A stretch of DNA of 61,699 nucleotides. It comes from Rodentibacter mrazii. Lineage in GTDB: Bacteria; Pseudomonadota; Gammaproteobacteria; Enterobacterales; Pasteurellaceae. The stretch spans positions 1-61,699 of the forward strand of contig NZ_MLHG01000018.1 in NCBI RefSeq assembly GCF_001998825.1, written 5' to 3'. Made by a program: the position numbers and the translations under genes. Under the pieces are notes generated by a model. The model searched no databases and was not told the DNA's origin. It worked only from the letters and a program-made list of their open reading frames with translations. Positions 8,795 to 19,794 of the stretch are shown piece by piece. Positions within the stretch are counted from its first letter, which is position 1. Every line of letters starts with the position of its first letter.

Positions 8795-9769
8795 ATGCCA
8801 CAAATTACCCTTTCGGCTGAAGTACAACCTGAACAAATCGGACAGCGCTTAGACCAAACCCTTGCTGAGTTGTTCCCTGAATATTCCCGCTCACGTCTAA
8901 AAACTTGGATTGAAGCAGATCTTGTAAAAATCAACAATCGTATTACCAATATCCCTCGTGAAAAAGTATTCGGCGGTGAACATATCGAAATCATCGTAGA
9001 GGTAGAAGATGAAACGCGCTTTGAACCTGAGAATATCCCACTTAATATCGTCTATGAAGATGATGATATTATTGTGATTAATAAACCAAAAGATCTTGTC
9101 GTCCACCCCGGTGCGGGCAATCCGAACGGCACGGTATTAAACGCCCTTCTTTATCACTATCCGCCGATTGCTGAAGTACCGCGGGCAGGGATTGTGCATC
9201 GACTGGATAAAGATACTACCGGACTAATGGTAGTGGCAAAAACAATTCCCGCCCAAACAAAATTGGTACGTGATTTACAAAAACGAAAAATCACCCGTGA
9301 GTACGAAGCCGTTGCCTCCGGCATTATGACCAAAGGCGGTTCGGTCGATCAACCAATGGCACGTCATGCGACCAAACGTACGCTTATGGCGGTTCACCCA
9401 ATGGGAAAACCTGCGATAACCCACTACCGTATTATGGAAAACTTTCGCAACTATACCCGCCTACGTTTACGTTTGGAAACAGGTAGAACCCATCAAATTC
9501 GTGTACATATGGCACATATTGCCCACCCACTATTAGGCGATCAAACTTATGGCGGTCGCCCTCGTCCGCCCAAAAATGCCAGTGAAAATTTTATGGAAGT
9601 CTTGCGTAATTTTAAACGTCAAGCTTTACACGCCGTCATGTTACGTTTAGCACATCCTATTACCGGTGAAATGATGGAATGGTACGCTCCTCTACCGGAG
9701 GATTTTGTCGAATTGCTCAACGCACTCAAAACAGATTATATTGAACACAAAGACAACTTGGATTATTAA
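8795..9769 (+). CDS. rluD: 23S rRNA pseudouridine synthase RluD
   Basis: RluD makes pseudouridines 1911, 1915 and 1917 in helix 69 of 23S rRNA. The 324-residue protein has an N-terminal S4 RNA-binding domain (about residues 15-75) and the RsuA/RluA catalytic core with the HRLD motif at 135-138, where Asp138 is the catalytic residue. The GRTHQIRVH and HPLLGD motifs follow. It is divergent from bamD and one base upstream of pgeF, with which it probably forms an operon. Confidence 0.96.
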   Translation: MPQITLSAEVQPEQIGQRLDQTLAELFPEYSRSRLKTWIEADLVKINNRITNIPREKVFGGEHIEIIVEVEDETRFEPENIPLNIVYEDDDIIVINKPKDLVVHPGAGNPNGTVLNALLYHYPPIAEVPRAGIVHRLDKDTTGLMVVAKTIPAQTKLVRDLQKRKITREYEAVASGIMTKGGSVDQPMARHATKRTLMAVHPMGKPAITHYRIMENFRNYTRLRLRLETGRTHQIRVHMAHIAHPLLGDQTYGGRPRPPKNASENFMEVLRNFKRQALHAVMLRLAHPITGEMMEWYAPLPEDFVELLNALKTDYIEHKDNLDY

Positions 9770-9770
9770 T

Positions 9771-10505
9771 ATGCATGCGATTTTTCCAAAATGGCACGTT
9801 CCCTCTAATATTCGCGCTTTTACTACTACACGTGAAGGCGGGGTAAGCAAAGCACCCTTTGAAAGTTTTAATTTAGGTGATCATGTGGGCGATGAAAAAA
9901 GTGCGGTCAAAACAAACCGCACTTTATTAGTGGAAAAATTCCATTTACCCCATTCCCCACTATTTCTCACTCAAACCCACAGTACCAATGTCATTCAATT
10001 GCCCTATTCAGGCAATAATTTTGAAGCTGATGCGGTTTATACCAATCAACCGAATCAAGTCTGTACGGTGATGACCGCCGATTGCTTGCCTGTACTTTTT
10101 ACGACCAAACAAGGCAATGAAGTTGCCACTGCTCATGCAGGTTGGCGTGGATTATGCGATGGCATATTGGAAGAAACGGTAAAATGTTTTCAAGCACAAC
10201 CACAAAATATCATCGTTTGGCTCGGTCCAGCTATCGGATCTAATGCATTTCAGGTGGGAAAAGATGTGGTTGAACAATTTATGTGCGTTGATCCTGTTGC
10301 AGAAATGGCTTTCAGAGCCGATCCCTCCCAACAGGGAAAATACCTAGGCAACCTTTATCAGCTCGCCACACAACGCTTAAATAAATTGGGTATTACAGAA
10401 ATTTCCGGCGGGGATCACTGCACATTTAATGAAAAAGACCTATTTTTCTCTTATCGACGAGACGGAAAAACAGGCAGAATGGCGAGTGTTATTTGGTTCG
10501 AGTAA
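9771..10505 (+). CDS. pgeF: Peptidoglycan editing factor PgeF (YfiH, laccase-domain family)
   Basis: PgeF/YfiH is a cytoplasmic multicopper-polyphenol-oxidase-fold protein reported to remove mis-incorporated L-Ser from peptidoglycan precursors. I start it at ATG 9771 (244 residues), right after the rluD TAA, rather than further upstream inside rluD. Metal-site and family motifs are seen: FTTREGGVS, TQTHS, TADCLPV, AHAGWRGL and GDHCTF. Two uptake signals in inverted orientation (9898-9907 and 9916-9925) lie inside the coding sequence and supply the residues SAVKTNRTL, an unusual case of paired signals within a gene. Confidence 0.92.
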   Translation: MHAIFPKWHVPSNIRAFTTTREGGVSKAPFESFNLGDHVGDEKSAVKTNRTLLVEKFHLPHSPLFLTQTHSTNVIQLPYSGNNFEADAVYTNQPNQVCTVMTADCLPVLFTTKQGNEVATAHAGWRGLCDGILEETVKCFQAQPQNIIVWLGPAIGSNAFQVGKDVVEQFMCVDPVAEMAFRADPSQQGKYLGNLYQLATQRLNKLGITEISGGDHCTFNEKDLFFSYRRDGKTGRMASVIWFE

Positions 10506-10540
10506 ATATTGGGAACTTCCTATCTAAACCCGATTTTTCA

Positions 10541-10963
10541 TCAAAAATCCGAGTTATTTTCAAACCAGCTTTCTAAAATTAGACAAGCAGAAATGCCATC
10601 CACTTTGCCCTTTTTCAATGCTCGAAAGCCGCCGCGATCAAATATTTCACTACGAGCTTGTGTTGTGGTTAAACGCTCATCTTGTAACACGACTTTCACA
10701 CCAAATCGTCCATTTAAGCGATTAGCAAATTTCTTTGCCCGCAATGTTAATTCCTGTTCCGTGCCGTCCATATTCAACGGAAGCCCCACAACAACAAAAT
10801 CAGGGTTCCATTCTTTTAAGCATTTTTCGATATTTTCCCAATTAGGTATGCCATCTTGTGCTTTAAATGCCGGCAAGGCTTGAGCCGTGCCGGTAATACT
10901 TTGCCCCACAGCACAGCCGATACTTTTCATCCCAAAATCAAACGCGAGGGCGGTAATACTCAC
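10541..10963 (-). CDS. yqgF: Pre-16S rRNA nuclease / Holliday junction resolvase-like YqgF (RuvX)
   Basis: YqgF is an RNase-H-fold nuclease implicated in 5' processing of 16S rRNA and historically called a putative Holliday junction resolvase. The 140-residue product starts with [12 protein letters not shown], carrying the first catalytic Asp, and has [11 protein letters not shown] and the QDERLTT motif typical of the family. Its ATG overlaps the final base of yqgE, so translation is probably coupled. It is last in rsmE-yqgE-yqgF and converges on pgeF, with a small GATTTTT/AAAAATC hairpin (10532-10549) at the junction. Confidence 0.95.
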   Translation of the reverse strand: MSITALAFDFGMKSIGCAVGQSITGTAQALPAFKAQDGIPNWENIEKCLKEWNPDFVVVGLPLNMDGTEQELTLRAKKFANRLNGRFGVKVVLQDERLTTTQARSEIFDRGGFRALKKGKVDGISACLILESWFENNSDF

Positions 10964-11523
10964 TAGCTATGCCCCACTTGTGCCGTAGCAAAATTATGCA
11001 TATTAATTCCAAGCAGTTGGCTTGCCGCAAGATAGCGGTCTTCGTAAGGAGTATCAAACAAAATCCTATCGTTTGACGGGACAACCAGCCACGCATTATC
11101 GGCGATTTCTTGTTCCAACTGCCCCGCCGACCAGCCGGCACAACCCAATGCCACAAGATATTTTTCCGGTGCTTGTAAAGAACCGAAGGTATCCACCACA
11201 TCAGCCGAGGTCGTCAGACAAAGCTCATCGGTGATTTTATAGCTATGTTGAAAATCAACCAGACTATTTTTATGTACAATAAAACCGCGTTCGGTATGCA
11301 TTGGACCGCCTGCCACCACCATAGCATCATCAAAAGTGCGGTCATTTTTCATCATAAAATTTAATTTACTATAAAGCTCAGCAATACTGAGATCGGTGGG
11401 TTGATTAATCACCACACCCATGGAGCCTTGATCATTATGCTCACAAACAAAGACGACCGTGCGGTGAAAATAATCCGCTAAATGTGGCATTGCAATTAAA
11501 AATTGTCCTTGTAAATCCATCAT
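10963..11523 (-). CDS. yqgE: UPF0301 / YqgE family protein (AlgH-like)
   Basis: A conserved cytoplasmic protein of unresolved function in the YqgE/AlgH family. The 186-residue reading begins at the MM pair (ATG 11523 or 11520), overlapping the rsmE stop; longer in-frame extension into rsmE is not supported. The family signature is clear: [10 protein letters not shown] at the start, GVVINQP near residue 50, [10 protein letters not shown] and [14 protein letters not shown]. An uptake signal at 11334-11342 lies inside the gene. Overlaps on both sides show tight coupling with rsmE and yqgF. Confidence 0.93.
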   Translation of the reverse strand: MMDLQGQFLIAMPHLADYFHRTVVFVCEHNDQGSMGVVINQPTDLSIAELYSKLNFMMKNDRTFDDAMVVAGGPMHTERGFIVHKNSLVDFQHSYKITDELCLTTSADVVDTFGSLQAPEKYLVALGCAGWSAGQLEQEIADNAWLVVPSNDRILFDTPYEDRYLAASQLLGINMHNFATAQVGHS

Positions 11524-12257
11524 TCGCCTAAATCTCCAAAACAAATCTGTAATGCGCTAATTGCCGCTAAAGAAGCGGTTTCTGTGCGCAACACACGCTT
11601 TCCTAATAAAATTTCAGTAAAACCTTGCTGTTCCGTTTGGACAATTTCCTGCGGAGACAATCCTCCTTCAGAACCAATCAACAAGCGTACCCCTTCTCTT
11701 GGGATCATTGGCAAGGTTCTAATGGAATATTGGGCTCGGGGATGTAAATTCAACTTTAATGCCCCATCATTTTCCGCACACCAATCTTGTAATTTCATCA
11801 ATGGACGAATTTTCGGGATCACATTTCTGCCACATTGTCCACAGGCTGCAATGGCAATCTTTTGCCATTGCTGGATTTTTTTATCCATACGATCTGCGTC
11901 CAATTTCACACCGCAACGTTCCGACCAAAGCGGTGTAATCACATTCACGCCCAATTCAACGGATTTTTGAATAGTAAATTCCATACGCTCGCCACGAGAA
12001 ATCACCTGTCCTAAATGAATTTTGAGGTTTGATTCTTTATCGACAAATTCACGCCCTAAAATATCGACTTTCACCGATTTTTTACCGGCTTCAATGATTC
12101 GGGCCGGATAAATATGATTACTGCCGTCAAACAATTCGATTTGCTCCCCCTCAACCATTCGTAATACCCGCCCCACATGGTTTGCTGCATCATCAGAAAG
12201 GTAGCACTGAGTTTGATTTTTAAGAGATTCGGGGTGATAGATTCGAGGTATGCGCAT
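11520..12257 (-). CDS. rsmE: 16S rRNA (uracil1498-N3)-methyltransferase RsmE
   Basis: RsmE methylates N3 of U1498 in 16S rRNA. The 245-residue protein begins [10 protein letters not shown] and has an N-terminal PUA-like domain followed by a SPOUT methyltransferase domain with the C-terminal knot motif [13 protein letters not shown] and the terminal [12 protein letters not shown] segment, all characteristic. It is first in the three-gene operon with yqgE and yqgF, and is separated from fadR by 54 bases carrying an uptake signal. Confidence 0.96.
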   Translation of the reverse strand: MRIPRIYHPESLKNQTQCYLSDDAANHVGRVLRMVEGEQIELFDGSNHIYPARIIEAGKKSVKVDILGREFVDKESNLKIHLGQVISRGERMEFTIQKSVELGVNVITPLWSERCGVKLDADRMDKKIQQWQKIAIAACGQCGRNVIPKIRPLMKLQDWCAENDGALKLNLHPRAQYSIRTLPMIPREGVRLLIGSEGGLSPQEIVQTEQQGFTEILLGKRVLRTETASLAAISALQICFGDLGE

Positions 12258-12311
12258 AAAATGTAAAAAATATATAAAAAAGTATGATTAATTTAACCGC
12301 ACTTTTGGTGA

Positions 12312-13037
12312 TTAATCAGCAAAATTTTGAGGCAGATGTTCCAAAATCATACGCCAATAAGTTGCCGATCTTAGATTATGTTTACGAATACAGTCCACCA
12401 CGGCATCCGCATTACCCTCTTGGCAAATTTTTTGTAATTCAAGATAAAATTGTTTTGCCAATTCACGGTGTTTTTCATAACTGAAAAATAACAGCCCGAT
12501 TTTTTGATACACCCCTTTCAAACTATTAAAAATTAAACGATAAAACGGCTTTTTTGCCAGTACGGTAAATTGACGAAAGATACGATAATCAAACTCTGTA
12601 TAATCTTCAGCCGAATTTTTTAATTCGTTTAATTCATTAAACAACATTGCAGATTGTTGAGGTGAATTTTTCACAGCTTCATAAATATAAAACTCCGACA
12701 TTTTACTACGTAGTGACAGCATGTTATCAATAATGAGTGGAGCGGAATTTTGATCAAGGGTAATCAGCGTTTCGATAATGCCAGGGCTCGCCGTGTCCCA
12801 AATATTATTTACTTTAGTGGGTTTACCATGTTGAATCGTTAGCCAACCATCTCGCGCTAAACGTTGTAGAACTTCTCGCAATGTTGTGCGGGTTACACCG
12901 ATTTTATCGGCAAGATCCCGCTCGGAGGGTAAATTAGTACCGGCAGGAAATACATCCTCCCAAATACTTTTTACGATATATTCTTCAGCAAGTGCCGCTG
13001 GGCTTTGTGCTTTTAAAAGTGTATTCTCTGTATTCAT
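12312..13037 (-). CDS. fadR: Fatty-acid metabolism regulator FadR (GntR family)
   Basis: FadR binds DNA in the absence of long-chain acyl-CoA, repressing beta-oxidation and activating fatty-acid synthesis genes. The 241-residue protein, read from ATG 13037 (MNTENTLLKAQ), has a winged helix near residues 34-70 (LPSERDLADKIGVTRTTLREVL) and a C-terminal all-helical acyl-CoA domain. It is divergent from nhaB with dsbB beyond, an arrangement I recall also from E. coli. A TGTTAGG inverted repeat sits about 10 bases before its start. Confidence 0.95.
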   Translation of the reverse strand: MNTENTLLKAQSPAALAEEYIVKSIWEDVFPAGTNLPSERDLADKIGVTRTTLREVLQRLARDGWLTIQHGKPTKVNNIWDTASPGIIETLITLDQNSAPLIIDNMLSLRSKMSEFYIYEAVKNSPQQSAMLFNELNELKNSAEDYTEFDYRIFRQFTVLAKKPFYRLIFNSLKGVYQKIGLLFFSYEKHRELAKQFYLELQKICQEGNADAVVDCIRKHNLRSATYWRMILEHLPQNFAD

Positions 13038-13047
13038 AATCATCAGA

Positions 13048-13068
13048 TGTTAGGAAAAAAACCTAACA
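13048..13068. promoter_or_regulatory. Inverted repeat in the fadR-nhaB divergent region
   Basis: TGTTAGG and CCTAACA form a perfect 7-bp inverted repeat around seven As, immediately upstream of the fadR start on the minus strand. It could be an operator for FadR autoregulation or a leader hairpin. It does not closely match the E. coli FadR consensus (AACTGGTCNGACCNGTT type). Confidence 0.35.
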
Positions 13069-13078
13069 AGATCAAAAA

Positions 13079-13120
13079 AATGTGACTTATTTGACAAATT
13101 TTTATTTTCGTTATTATCCT
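13079..13120 (+). promoter_or_regulatory. Candidate nhaB promoter with CRP-like site
   Basis: TTGACA at 13091-13096 is a perfect -35 hexamer, with TATTAT (15-base spacer) or TATCCT (18-base spacer) as the -10. Overlapping it is TGTGA-N6-TGACA, a CRP-like site with one difference in the right half. An AGGAG ribosome-binding site is at 13162-13166, six bases before the nhaB ATG. Confidence 0.4.
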
Positions 13121-13172
13121 TTAAAGCACTCTATATTACAATGAGCACATTATAAAAAAACAGGAGCCATTT

Positions 13173-14714
13173 ATGACTTACACACAGGCCTTAATGAAAA
13201 ATTTTCTTGGTGCAAGCCCGGATTGGTATAAACTCGCCATCATAATTTTTCTAATTGCCAACCCAATTATTTTCTTTTTTGTCAGTCCCTTTCTTGCCGG
13301 TTGGATTTTAGTTGCCGAGTTTATTTTCACACTCGCAATGGCATTAAAATGCTATCCGTTACAGCCGGGTGGGCTACTTGCGATTGAAGCCATCATCATT
13401 GGTATGACAAATCCGGCTCACGTAAAAGCTGAAATTATGGCAAATTTTGAAGTTATCTTATTGCTGATGTTTATGGTTGCCGGTATTTATTTTATGAAAC
13501 AACTCTTGTTGTTTGTATTTACCCGATTGCTGGTTGCCATTGAATCTAAAATTACCCTATCTTTAGCATTTTGTATCAGTGCTGCATTTTTATCCGCATT
13601 TTTAGACGCACTAACGGTCGTTGCCGTAATTATTAGTGTCGCCATGGGCTTTTATGGTGTATATCATAAAGTTGCTTCAGGCAATAAACTAAATGACTTA
13701 ATTGATATATCCAACGATGATAAATTAGGCGATAAACGTGCCACACTAGAACAATTTCGTGCATTTTTAAGAAGTTTAATGATGCATGCCGGTGTTGGAA
13801 CCGCACTCGGTGGTGTAATGACGATGGTAGGTGAACCACAAAATTTAATTATCGCAGAACAAGCAAATTGGAACTTTATTGAATTTTTCTTCCGTATGGC
13901 ACCTGTAACCCTACCTGTTTTAATGTTTGGTTTGCTGACTTGCTATTTGGTAGAAAAATTTAAATTATTTGGCTATGGTGCAAAACTACCTCGTAAAGTA
14001 TGGGCGGTATTGGCACGTTTAGATCGCAATAATACGCAAAAAATGTCAAAACAAGAAAAGATAAAATTGATTGTACAGGCTGTTATCGCACTTTGGCTTG
14101 TTATCGGTTTGGCATTTCATTTAGCTGCAGTAGGCTTAATCGGTTTAAGCGTGATCGTTCTCGCAACTGCATTAACCGGCATTACCAATGAACATGTTAT
14201 TGGCAAAGCGTTCCAAGAATCTTTGCCATTCACCGCATTACTTGTCGTATTCTTTACGGTGGTTGCAGTGATTATCGATCAAAAACTGTTCTCACCCATT
14301 ATTCACTATGTTCTATCCGCCAGTGAAAGCACACAGCTTATTTTATTCTATGCCTTTAATGGCTTGCTCTCTGCTATTTCCGATAATGTCTTTGTCGCAA
14401 CCGTCTATATTAATGAGGTCAAAACTGCACTTACTAACGGTGTGATTACACCACATCAATTTGAATTACTCGCTGTTGCAATTAATACCGGAACAAACTT
14501 GCCGTCAGTTGCAACGCCAAACGGTCAAGCCGCTTTCTTATTCTTATTAACCTCATCGCTTGCCCCGTTAATTCGTCTCTCCTATGGCAGAATGGTTTAC
14601 ATGGCATTACCTTACACCATTGTGTTATCCTTAGTGGGCTTATTTGCTATTGAGTACATTTTACCGACTGCTACCGTTTGGTTAGCAAATGTAGGCTTAA
14701 TTCAGCCAATTTAA
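13173..14714 (+). CDS. nhaB: Na+/H+ antiporter NhaB
   Basis: NhaB exports sodium in exchange for protons across the inner membrane. The protein is 513 residues, the usual length for the family, with about twelve hydrophobic segments. It begins [20 protein letters not shown] and has the diagnostic [33 protein letters not shown] and [20 protein letters not shown] segments. Nine bases separate it from dsbB, so the two are probably cotranscribed. Confidence 0.97.
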   Translation: MTYTQALMKNFLGASPDWYKLAIIIFLIANPIIFFFVSPFLAGWILVAEFIFTLAMALKCYPLQPGGLLAIEAIIIGMTNPAHVKAEIMANFEVILLLMFMVAGIYFMKQLLLFVFTRLLVAIESKITLSLAFCISAAFLSAFLDALTVVAVIISVAMGFYGVYHKVASGNKLNDLIDISNDDKLGDKRATLEQFRAFLRSLMMHAGVGTALGGVMTMVGEPQNLIIAEQANWNFIEFFFRMAPVTLPVLMFGLLTCYLVEKFKLFGYGAKLPRKVWAVLARLDRNNTQKMSKQEKIKLIVQAVIALWLVIGLAFHLAAVGLIGLSVIVLATALTGITNEHVIGKAFQESLPFTALLVVFFTVVAVIIDQKLFSPIIHYVLSASESTQLILFYAFNGLLSAISDNVFVATVYINEVKTALTNGVITPHQFELLAVAINTGTNLPSVATPNGQAAFLFLLTSSLAPLIRLSYGRMVYMALPYTIVLSLVGLFAIEYILPTATVWLANVGLIQPI

Positions 14715-14723
14715 GGAGAACAA

Positions 14724-15257
14724 ATGCTCGCATTTTTTAAACAATTTTCAGAAAAACGCTCATCCTGGTTATTACTTGTGCTTTCGAGTTTAGCCTTAGA
14801 ATTGACCGCACTTTATTTCCAATACGGTATGGGGTTACAACCCTGTGTTCTTTGCGTGTATGAACGTTTAGCAATGAGTGGTTTATTCCTTGCGGGCATT
14901 ATTGGTCTTCTCGCGCCCCGTTCGCTGATCCTGCGCTTAATCGCCCTCGCATTAGGTTTATTTAGTGCGGTTAAAGGCTTGATGATCTCTATTCGCCACC
15001 TTGATCTACAAATGAACCCTGCGCCTTGGAAACAATGTGAATTTATTCCTAATTTCCCGGAAACCCTCCCATTCCACCACTGGTTGCCAAGCATTTTCAA
15101 CCCCTCCGGTTCCTGCGATAACAGCCAATGGTCGCTATTCGGTGTTACCATGGTACAATGGTTGGTATTTATCTTTGCCGTATATGTGCTTGTCCTTGTG
15201 GTGATATTGATTGCTCAGGTGAAAAAAAGCAGAAAACAGAGAAGGTTGTTCTGCTAA
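14724..15257 (+). CDS. dsbB: Disulfide bond formation protein DsbB
   Basis: DsbB reoxidises periplasmic DsbA and passes electrons to quinones. The 177-residue membrane protein has four TM segments and both periplasmic cysteine pairs: CVLC at Cys41/Cys44 and Cys105/Cys131, matching the E. coli pattern. It follows nhaB directly with an AGGAG-type ribosome-binding site, and ends at the paired-uptake-signal terminator. Confidence 0.97.
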   Translation: MLAFFKQFSEKRSSWLLLVLSSLALELTALYFQYGMGLQPCVLCVYERLAMSGLFLAGIIGLLAPRSLILRLIALALGLFSAVKGLMISIRHLDLQMNPAPWKQCEFIPNFPETLPFHHWLPSIFNPSGSCDNSQWSLFGVTMVQWLVFIFAVYVLVLVVILIAQVKKSRKQRRLFC

Positions 15258-15268
15258 ATTCGCATAGC

Positions 15269-15298
15269 AAAAGTGCGGTCAAAATTGACCGCACTTTT
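15269..15298. terminator. Paired uptake signals as bidirectional terminator (dsbB / perM)
   Basis: Two inverted uptake signals form a near-perfect stem (AAAAGTGCGGTCAA and complement) with a 2-4 nt loop and a T-tract on either strand. It lies between the convergent dsbB and PerM-like genes. Confidence 0.88.
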
Positions 15299-15315
15299 TA
15301 TGTCTCTAAACAATG

Positions 15316-16358
15316 TTAATCCCTTTCTACATCGCCCAACAAGGCAGCATATTTCACTGTATTCGGGCTGGATTCTAAGGCGATTTTTAATGCCATGGTA
15401 AGAGGAACGGAGAGTAACATTCCTACCGTGCCCAGTAGCCATCCCCAAAATAACAGGGAAAGAAAAACGACTAAAGTGGAAAGCCCGAGGCGTTGCCCCA
15501 TCATTTTAGGTTCAAGAATATTGCCGATGACCATATTGATCACAATCACACCAACTGTCACACCAAAACCGATACCGAAACCATTCAACAACAGAGCCTG
15601 TACGATAATAGGAATAGCGGCAATGATAGAACCGATATTCGGAATGTAATTTAATAAAAAACTTAATGTCGCCCACAAAATCGCATATTGTACACCGCAT
15701 ACTTCCAATAGAATAAACACAGCAATCCCCGTAAGCAGACTGGTGATACTTTTAATCCCAAGGTAGCCAATCACACCTTGCAAAATACGGTTAATATGGC
15801 GTTCCTCCTTTTCTACATCATTCGGTGCAGCGCTTATTACCACCGCAACTTTGTGTTTCATTGTCGGGGCTTCAGAGAGCATAAAAATCACCACAAGCAC
15901 TAAGACGAACACATTGCTCACCACACCGGAAAAATTGAGCAGGACACGACTCACAAAATTCATAATGATACTTGGGTCGAAATTTTCTTGAATGGTTTCC
16001 CGTGAAAAATAAACGGGCAAATTGAAACGTTGTGCCAATGCCATCAGATCATTCACTCGTTCGGAAAGCAAGACTTTATATTGAGGAATAGACTGGGTAA
16101 ACTCCCGTACGCTACTATTAATTAGTCCGACTAAAAAGAAGAAAATCAGGGAAATCAAGACAAAGAGTAATACTATCGCAAGCCAATGGGGGATACGGCG
16201 GTCAGTCATTGTTTTAACGATAGGTGAACAAATAATCGCAATAAAGAGCGCCAGCAAAAACGGCACAACAATTTCAGCGGCTAATTTGATACCGGCTAAA
16301 ATAATAATAACGGCGGCGATCCCCAGCAAAGTGCGGTGTAAATTTAGGTTATTTTCCA

Positions 16359-16359
<1 letters not shown>
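15316..16359 (-). CDS. AI-2E/PerM family permease (UPF0118)
   Basis: An inner-membrane protein of the AI-2E transporter (PerM) family; members have been linked to autoinducer-2 export, Na+/H+ antiport or other transport, so the substrate is open. The 347 residues hold about eight hydrophobic segments, with the conserved LNYIPNIGSIIAAIP and ILEPKMMGQRLGLSTLVVFLS motifs near the C-terminus. It starts with GTG, overlapping the last base of the glnB TAG (TAGTG), so it is probably translated by coupling. It is the last gene of the long minus-strand run. Confidence 0.88.
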
Positions 16360-17292
<933 letters not shown>

Positions 17293-17327
17293 ATTTTTCC
17301 TTAAATTTTTGTATTAAATCTATATGC

Positions 17328-19184
17328 TTAAAATGGAAATAAGAGTGGAATTAAAAATACACTCACCACCATTACAATCAATGTAAAGGGGACACCAATT
17401 TTTAAAAAATCACTAAACTTGTATCCACCGGGCCCCACGACCATTGTATTAACCGGTGAAGAAACCGGTGTCATAAATGCGGCAGATGCGGCAATTGCCA
17501 CCACCATCGCAAAGGGGATAGGCGATACTTGGAGTTGCTGTGCCAATGAAATGGCAATAGGGGCAACTAAAATCGCCGTCGCGGTATTAGAGATGAATAA
17601 TCCGATCACGGCACAAAAAAGAAATAACATCATCAACACGCAATGCATTCCCCAATCCCCCACTAACTGCAACATCGTCTCCACAGCAAGTTGAATCCCG
17701 CCGGTTTTTTGTAGTGCGGTAGCAAACGGCATCATACCGATAATCAAAATTAAACTTGGCCAATGAATAGAATCATAAGCACTTTTCGCATCGACGCAAC
17801 GGAAATAGCCCAACATTAAGCAACCGATGAGGGCGGCTATCACATTCGGTACAAGGCCGGATACCATTAACAACACCATCACCAATACGGAAAGTAAGGC
17901 TTGCGGGGCTTGGCTTTGTGCCGGTGCAACACGATCTATTTCTTTCGGGTAGGTGAGCACAACAAAATCCTTGGTGCGGTTACGCATTTGTTGAATTACT
18001 TTCCAATCGCCAATAACAAGAATTAAATCACCAAGCTTATAAGGCGTGCCGGAAAAGCTATCGGAAATTAATTCGCCATCCCGCTTGATACCCACCACAT
18101 TTAACCCGTAACGCGAACGAAACGCCACCTCTTGTGTGGTTTTATCAATCAACGCCGAACCCGGTACTAAGGCTAATTCCGCCATGCCAATAGATTTTGC
18201 CTGTTCATCAAAAGATTGAGATTTAATCTCCGCCGGCTCTAAATTATGGGTTTGGCAAAACTCCGCTAAATTAAATTCTTGCTGACCTATATCGATCATC
18301 AAAATATCTTTTTCGTGAATTTCAGAGGTGGCAAGGGGCATCATATAAGTTGGCCGAAAACGTTTCCAACGTTCAATCGCTAAAACATTCACCCCATAAT
18401 TGGAACGTAAATGGAGTTCATCTAACTTTTTGCCGGCAAAAGGCGAACCGGTACGCACTACAAAACGTTTCGCACGCCCGCGTAAACCATACTCATCAAT
18501 CAATTCTGCCATTGATCGTTGATTATTTTCTTGGTTATCCGTAGCAATACTTCCTCCAAGCCAGCGACGGGTAAGCAACATATAGCCAATACCTAACAAC
18601 AAAATGACAAGACCAATGGGGGTGAAATCAAAAAATCTTAAACGGGTACCGGTATCTTTGACTAATTCCGCATTCACCACCAAGTTAGGCGCGGTGGCAA
18701 TGAGTGTCATCATACCGCTGATCAACCCTGCCACACTCAAGGGCATCATTAAACGTTTTGGGGAAAGATTCATTTGGCGACAAATCATCAATACTACGGG
18801 AATAAAAATCGCCACCACGCCGGTGGAACTCATAAACGCCCCTAAGCCCGCCACGGCAAGCATCAGCAATACCAAGACTTTGGTTTCACTATTTCCGGCA
18901 AGTTTTAAGATTCCTTCACTCACTTGATAGGCAACGCCGGTACGCACCAATCCTTCGCCAATAATAAACAACAATGCAATCAAAATAATATTCGGATCGC
19001 TAAAGCCGGCAAAAATTTCGTTAGTGGTTAAAATACCGCTCAAATAAAACGCCAACATCACTAAAAGTGCCACGGCATCCATTCGCACTTTATTTCTCAC
19101 GAATAAAATCACGGCAACGGCTAACAGTGCGAGCGTCCAGAAAAGCGGACTAACCCAAAGCGCATTGGTGAATATGGTATTCAT
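17328..19184 (-). CDS. SLC13/DASS-type permease with two central RCK_C (TrkA-C) domains
   Basis: A 618-residue inner-membrane permease. Hydrophobic helices (about residues 1-205) are followed by a soluble insert holding two RCK_C domains (about 225-310 and 325-410, each with an RSxYGxNV(L/V)xI unit), then more helices to the C-terminus. This architecture is that of SLC13-family putative sulfate or dicarboxylate transporters; substrate cannot be told. The membrane halves contain SSTGVVAIFIPVV and SNTATAILVAPIAISLA, the paired SNT-like motifs of the family. It lies between rnhB and mog on the same strand. Confidence 0.88.
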   Translation of the reverse strand: MNTIFTNALWVSPLFWTLALLAVAVILFVRNKVRMDAVALLVMLAFYLSGILTTNEIFAGFSDPNIILIALLFIIGEGLVRTGVAYQVSEGILKLAGNSETKVLVLLMLAVAGLGAFMSSTGVVAIFIPVVLMICRQMNLSPKRLMMPLSVAGLISGMMTLIATAPNLVVNAELVKDTGTRLRFFDFTPIGLVILLLGIGYMLLTRRWLGGSIATDNQENNQRSMAELIDEYGLRGRAKRFVVRTGSPFAGKKLDELHLRSNYGVNVLAIERWKRFRPTYMMPLATSEIHEKDILMIDIGQQEFNLAEFCQTHNLEPAEIKSQSFDEQAKSIGMAELALVPGSALIDKTTQEVAFRSRYGLNVVGIKRDGELISDSFSGTPYKLGDLILVIGDWKVIQQMRNRTKDFVVLTYPKEIDRVAPAQSQAPQALLSVLVMVLLMVSGLVPNVIAALIGCLMLGYFRCVDAKSAYDSIHWPSLILIIGMMPFATALQKTGGIQLAVETMLQLVGDWGMHCVLMMLFLFCAVIGLFISNTATAILVAPIAISLAQQLQVSPIPFAMVVAIAASAAFMTPVSSPVNTMVVGPGGYKFSDFLKIGVPFTLIVMVVSVFLIPLLFPF

Positions 19185-19194
19185 CTCCTACCTC

Positions 19195-19794
19195 TCATGT
19201 TGAGCAACTTTCTAATACTTTACGAACTGGAGCAAAACTACGGCGGTGCTGTGGCAATGCCCCAAATTCGGCTAATTTTTCTAGGTGTAACTTCGTTGGA
19301 TAACCTTTATGTTGGGCAAAAGCATATTCAGGATATTGGCGATCCAAGGCTTCCATTTCCTGATCCCGAGCGACTTTTGCCAAAATAGAGGCAGCACTAA
19401 TTTCCGCCACCAGACTATCGCCTTTCACGATGGCTTGGGCGGGAATATTGAGATCTTTAGGGATTTTATTACCATCGACCAGTACAAAGTGCGGTTGAAT
19501 TTTTAAGGATTTTACCGCACGCGTCATAGCGATCAAGGACGCCTGCAAAATATTCAGTTTATCAATTTCTTCTGCTTCTGCACGCCCTAATGACCATGCG
19601 ATCGCTTTTTGTTTAATTTCTTCTGCTAAGGCAAGGCGTTTTTTCTCAGTGAGTTTTTTTGAATCGGCTAATCCTTCAATGGGATTATTGGGATCTAAAA
19701 TCACCGCTGCGGTTACGACTGCACCCACTAAAGGTCCTCGCCCCACTTCATCGACACCGGCAATGAGTTCGTAACCTTGCGGATATTCAAACAT
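19195..19794 (-). CDS. rnhB: Ribonuclease HII
   Basis: RNase HII removes ribonucleotides and RNA from RNA-DNA hybrids. The 199-residue protein has the hallmark [12 protein letters not shown] with catalytic Asp15 and Glu16, [12 protein letters not shown], and VDGNKIP with another active-site Asp. It overlaps the end of lpxB by eight bases and ends the lipid A gene string as in E. coli; dnaE, which follows there, is absent here. Confidence 0.96.
   Translation of the reverse strand: MFEYPQGYELIAGVDEVGRGPLVGAVVTAAVILDPNNPIEGLADSKKLTEKKRLALAEEIKQKAIAWSLGRAEAEEIDKLNILQASLIAMTRAVKSLKIQPHFVLVDGNKIPKDLNIPAQAIVKGDSLVAEISAASILAKVARDQEMEALDRQYPEYAFAQHKGYPTKLHLEKLAEFGALPQHRRSFAPVRKVLESCST

Noticed and set aside
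10532-10549. Terminator between pgeF and yqgF
   Set aside because: The 7-bp A/T-rich stem overlaps the yqgF stop codon and lacks a T-tract on either side, so I mention it only as a weak hairpin.
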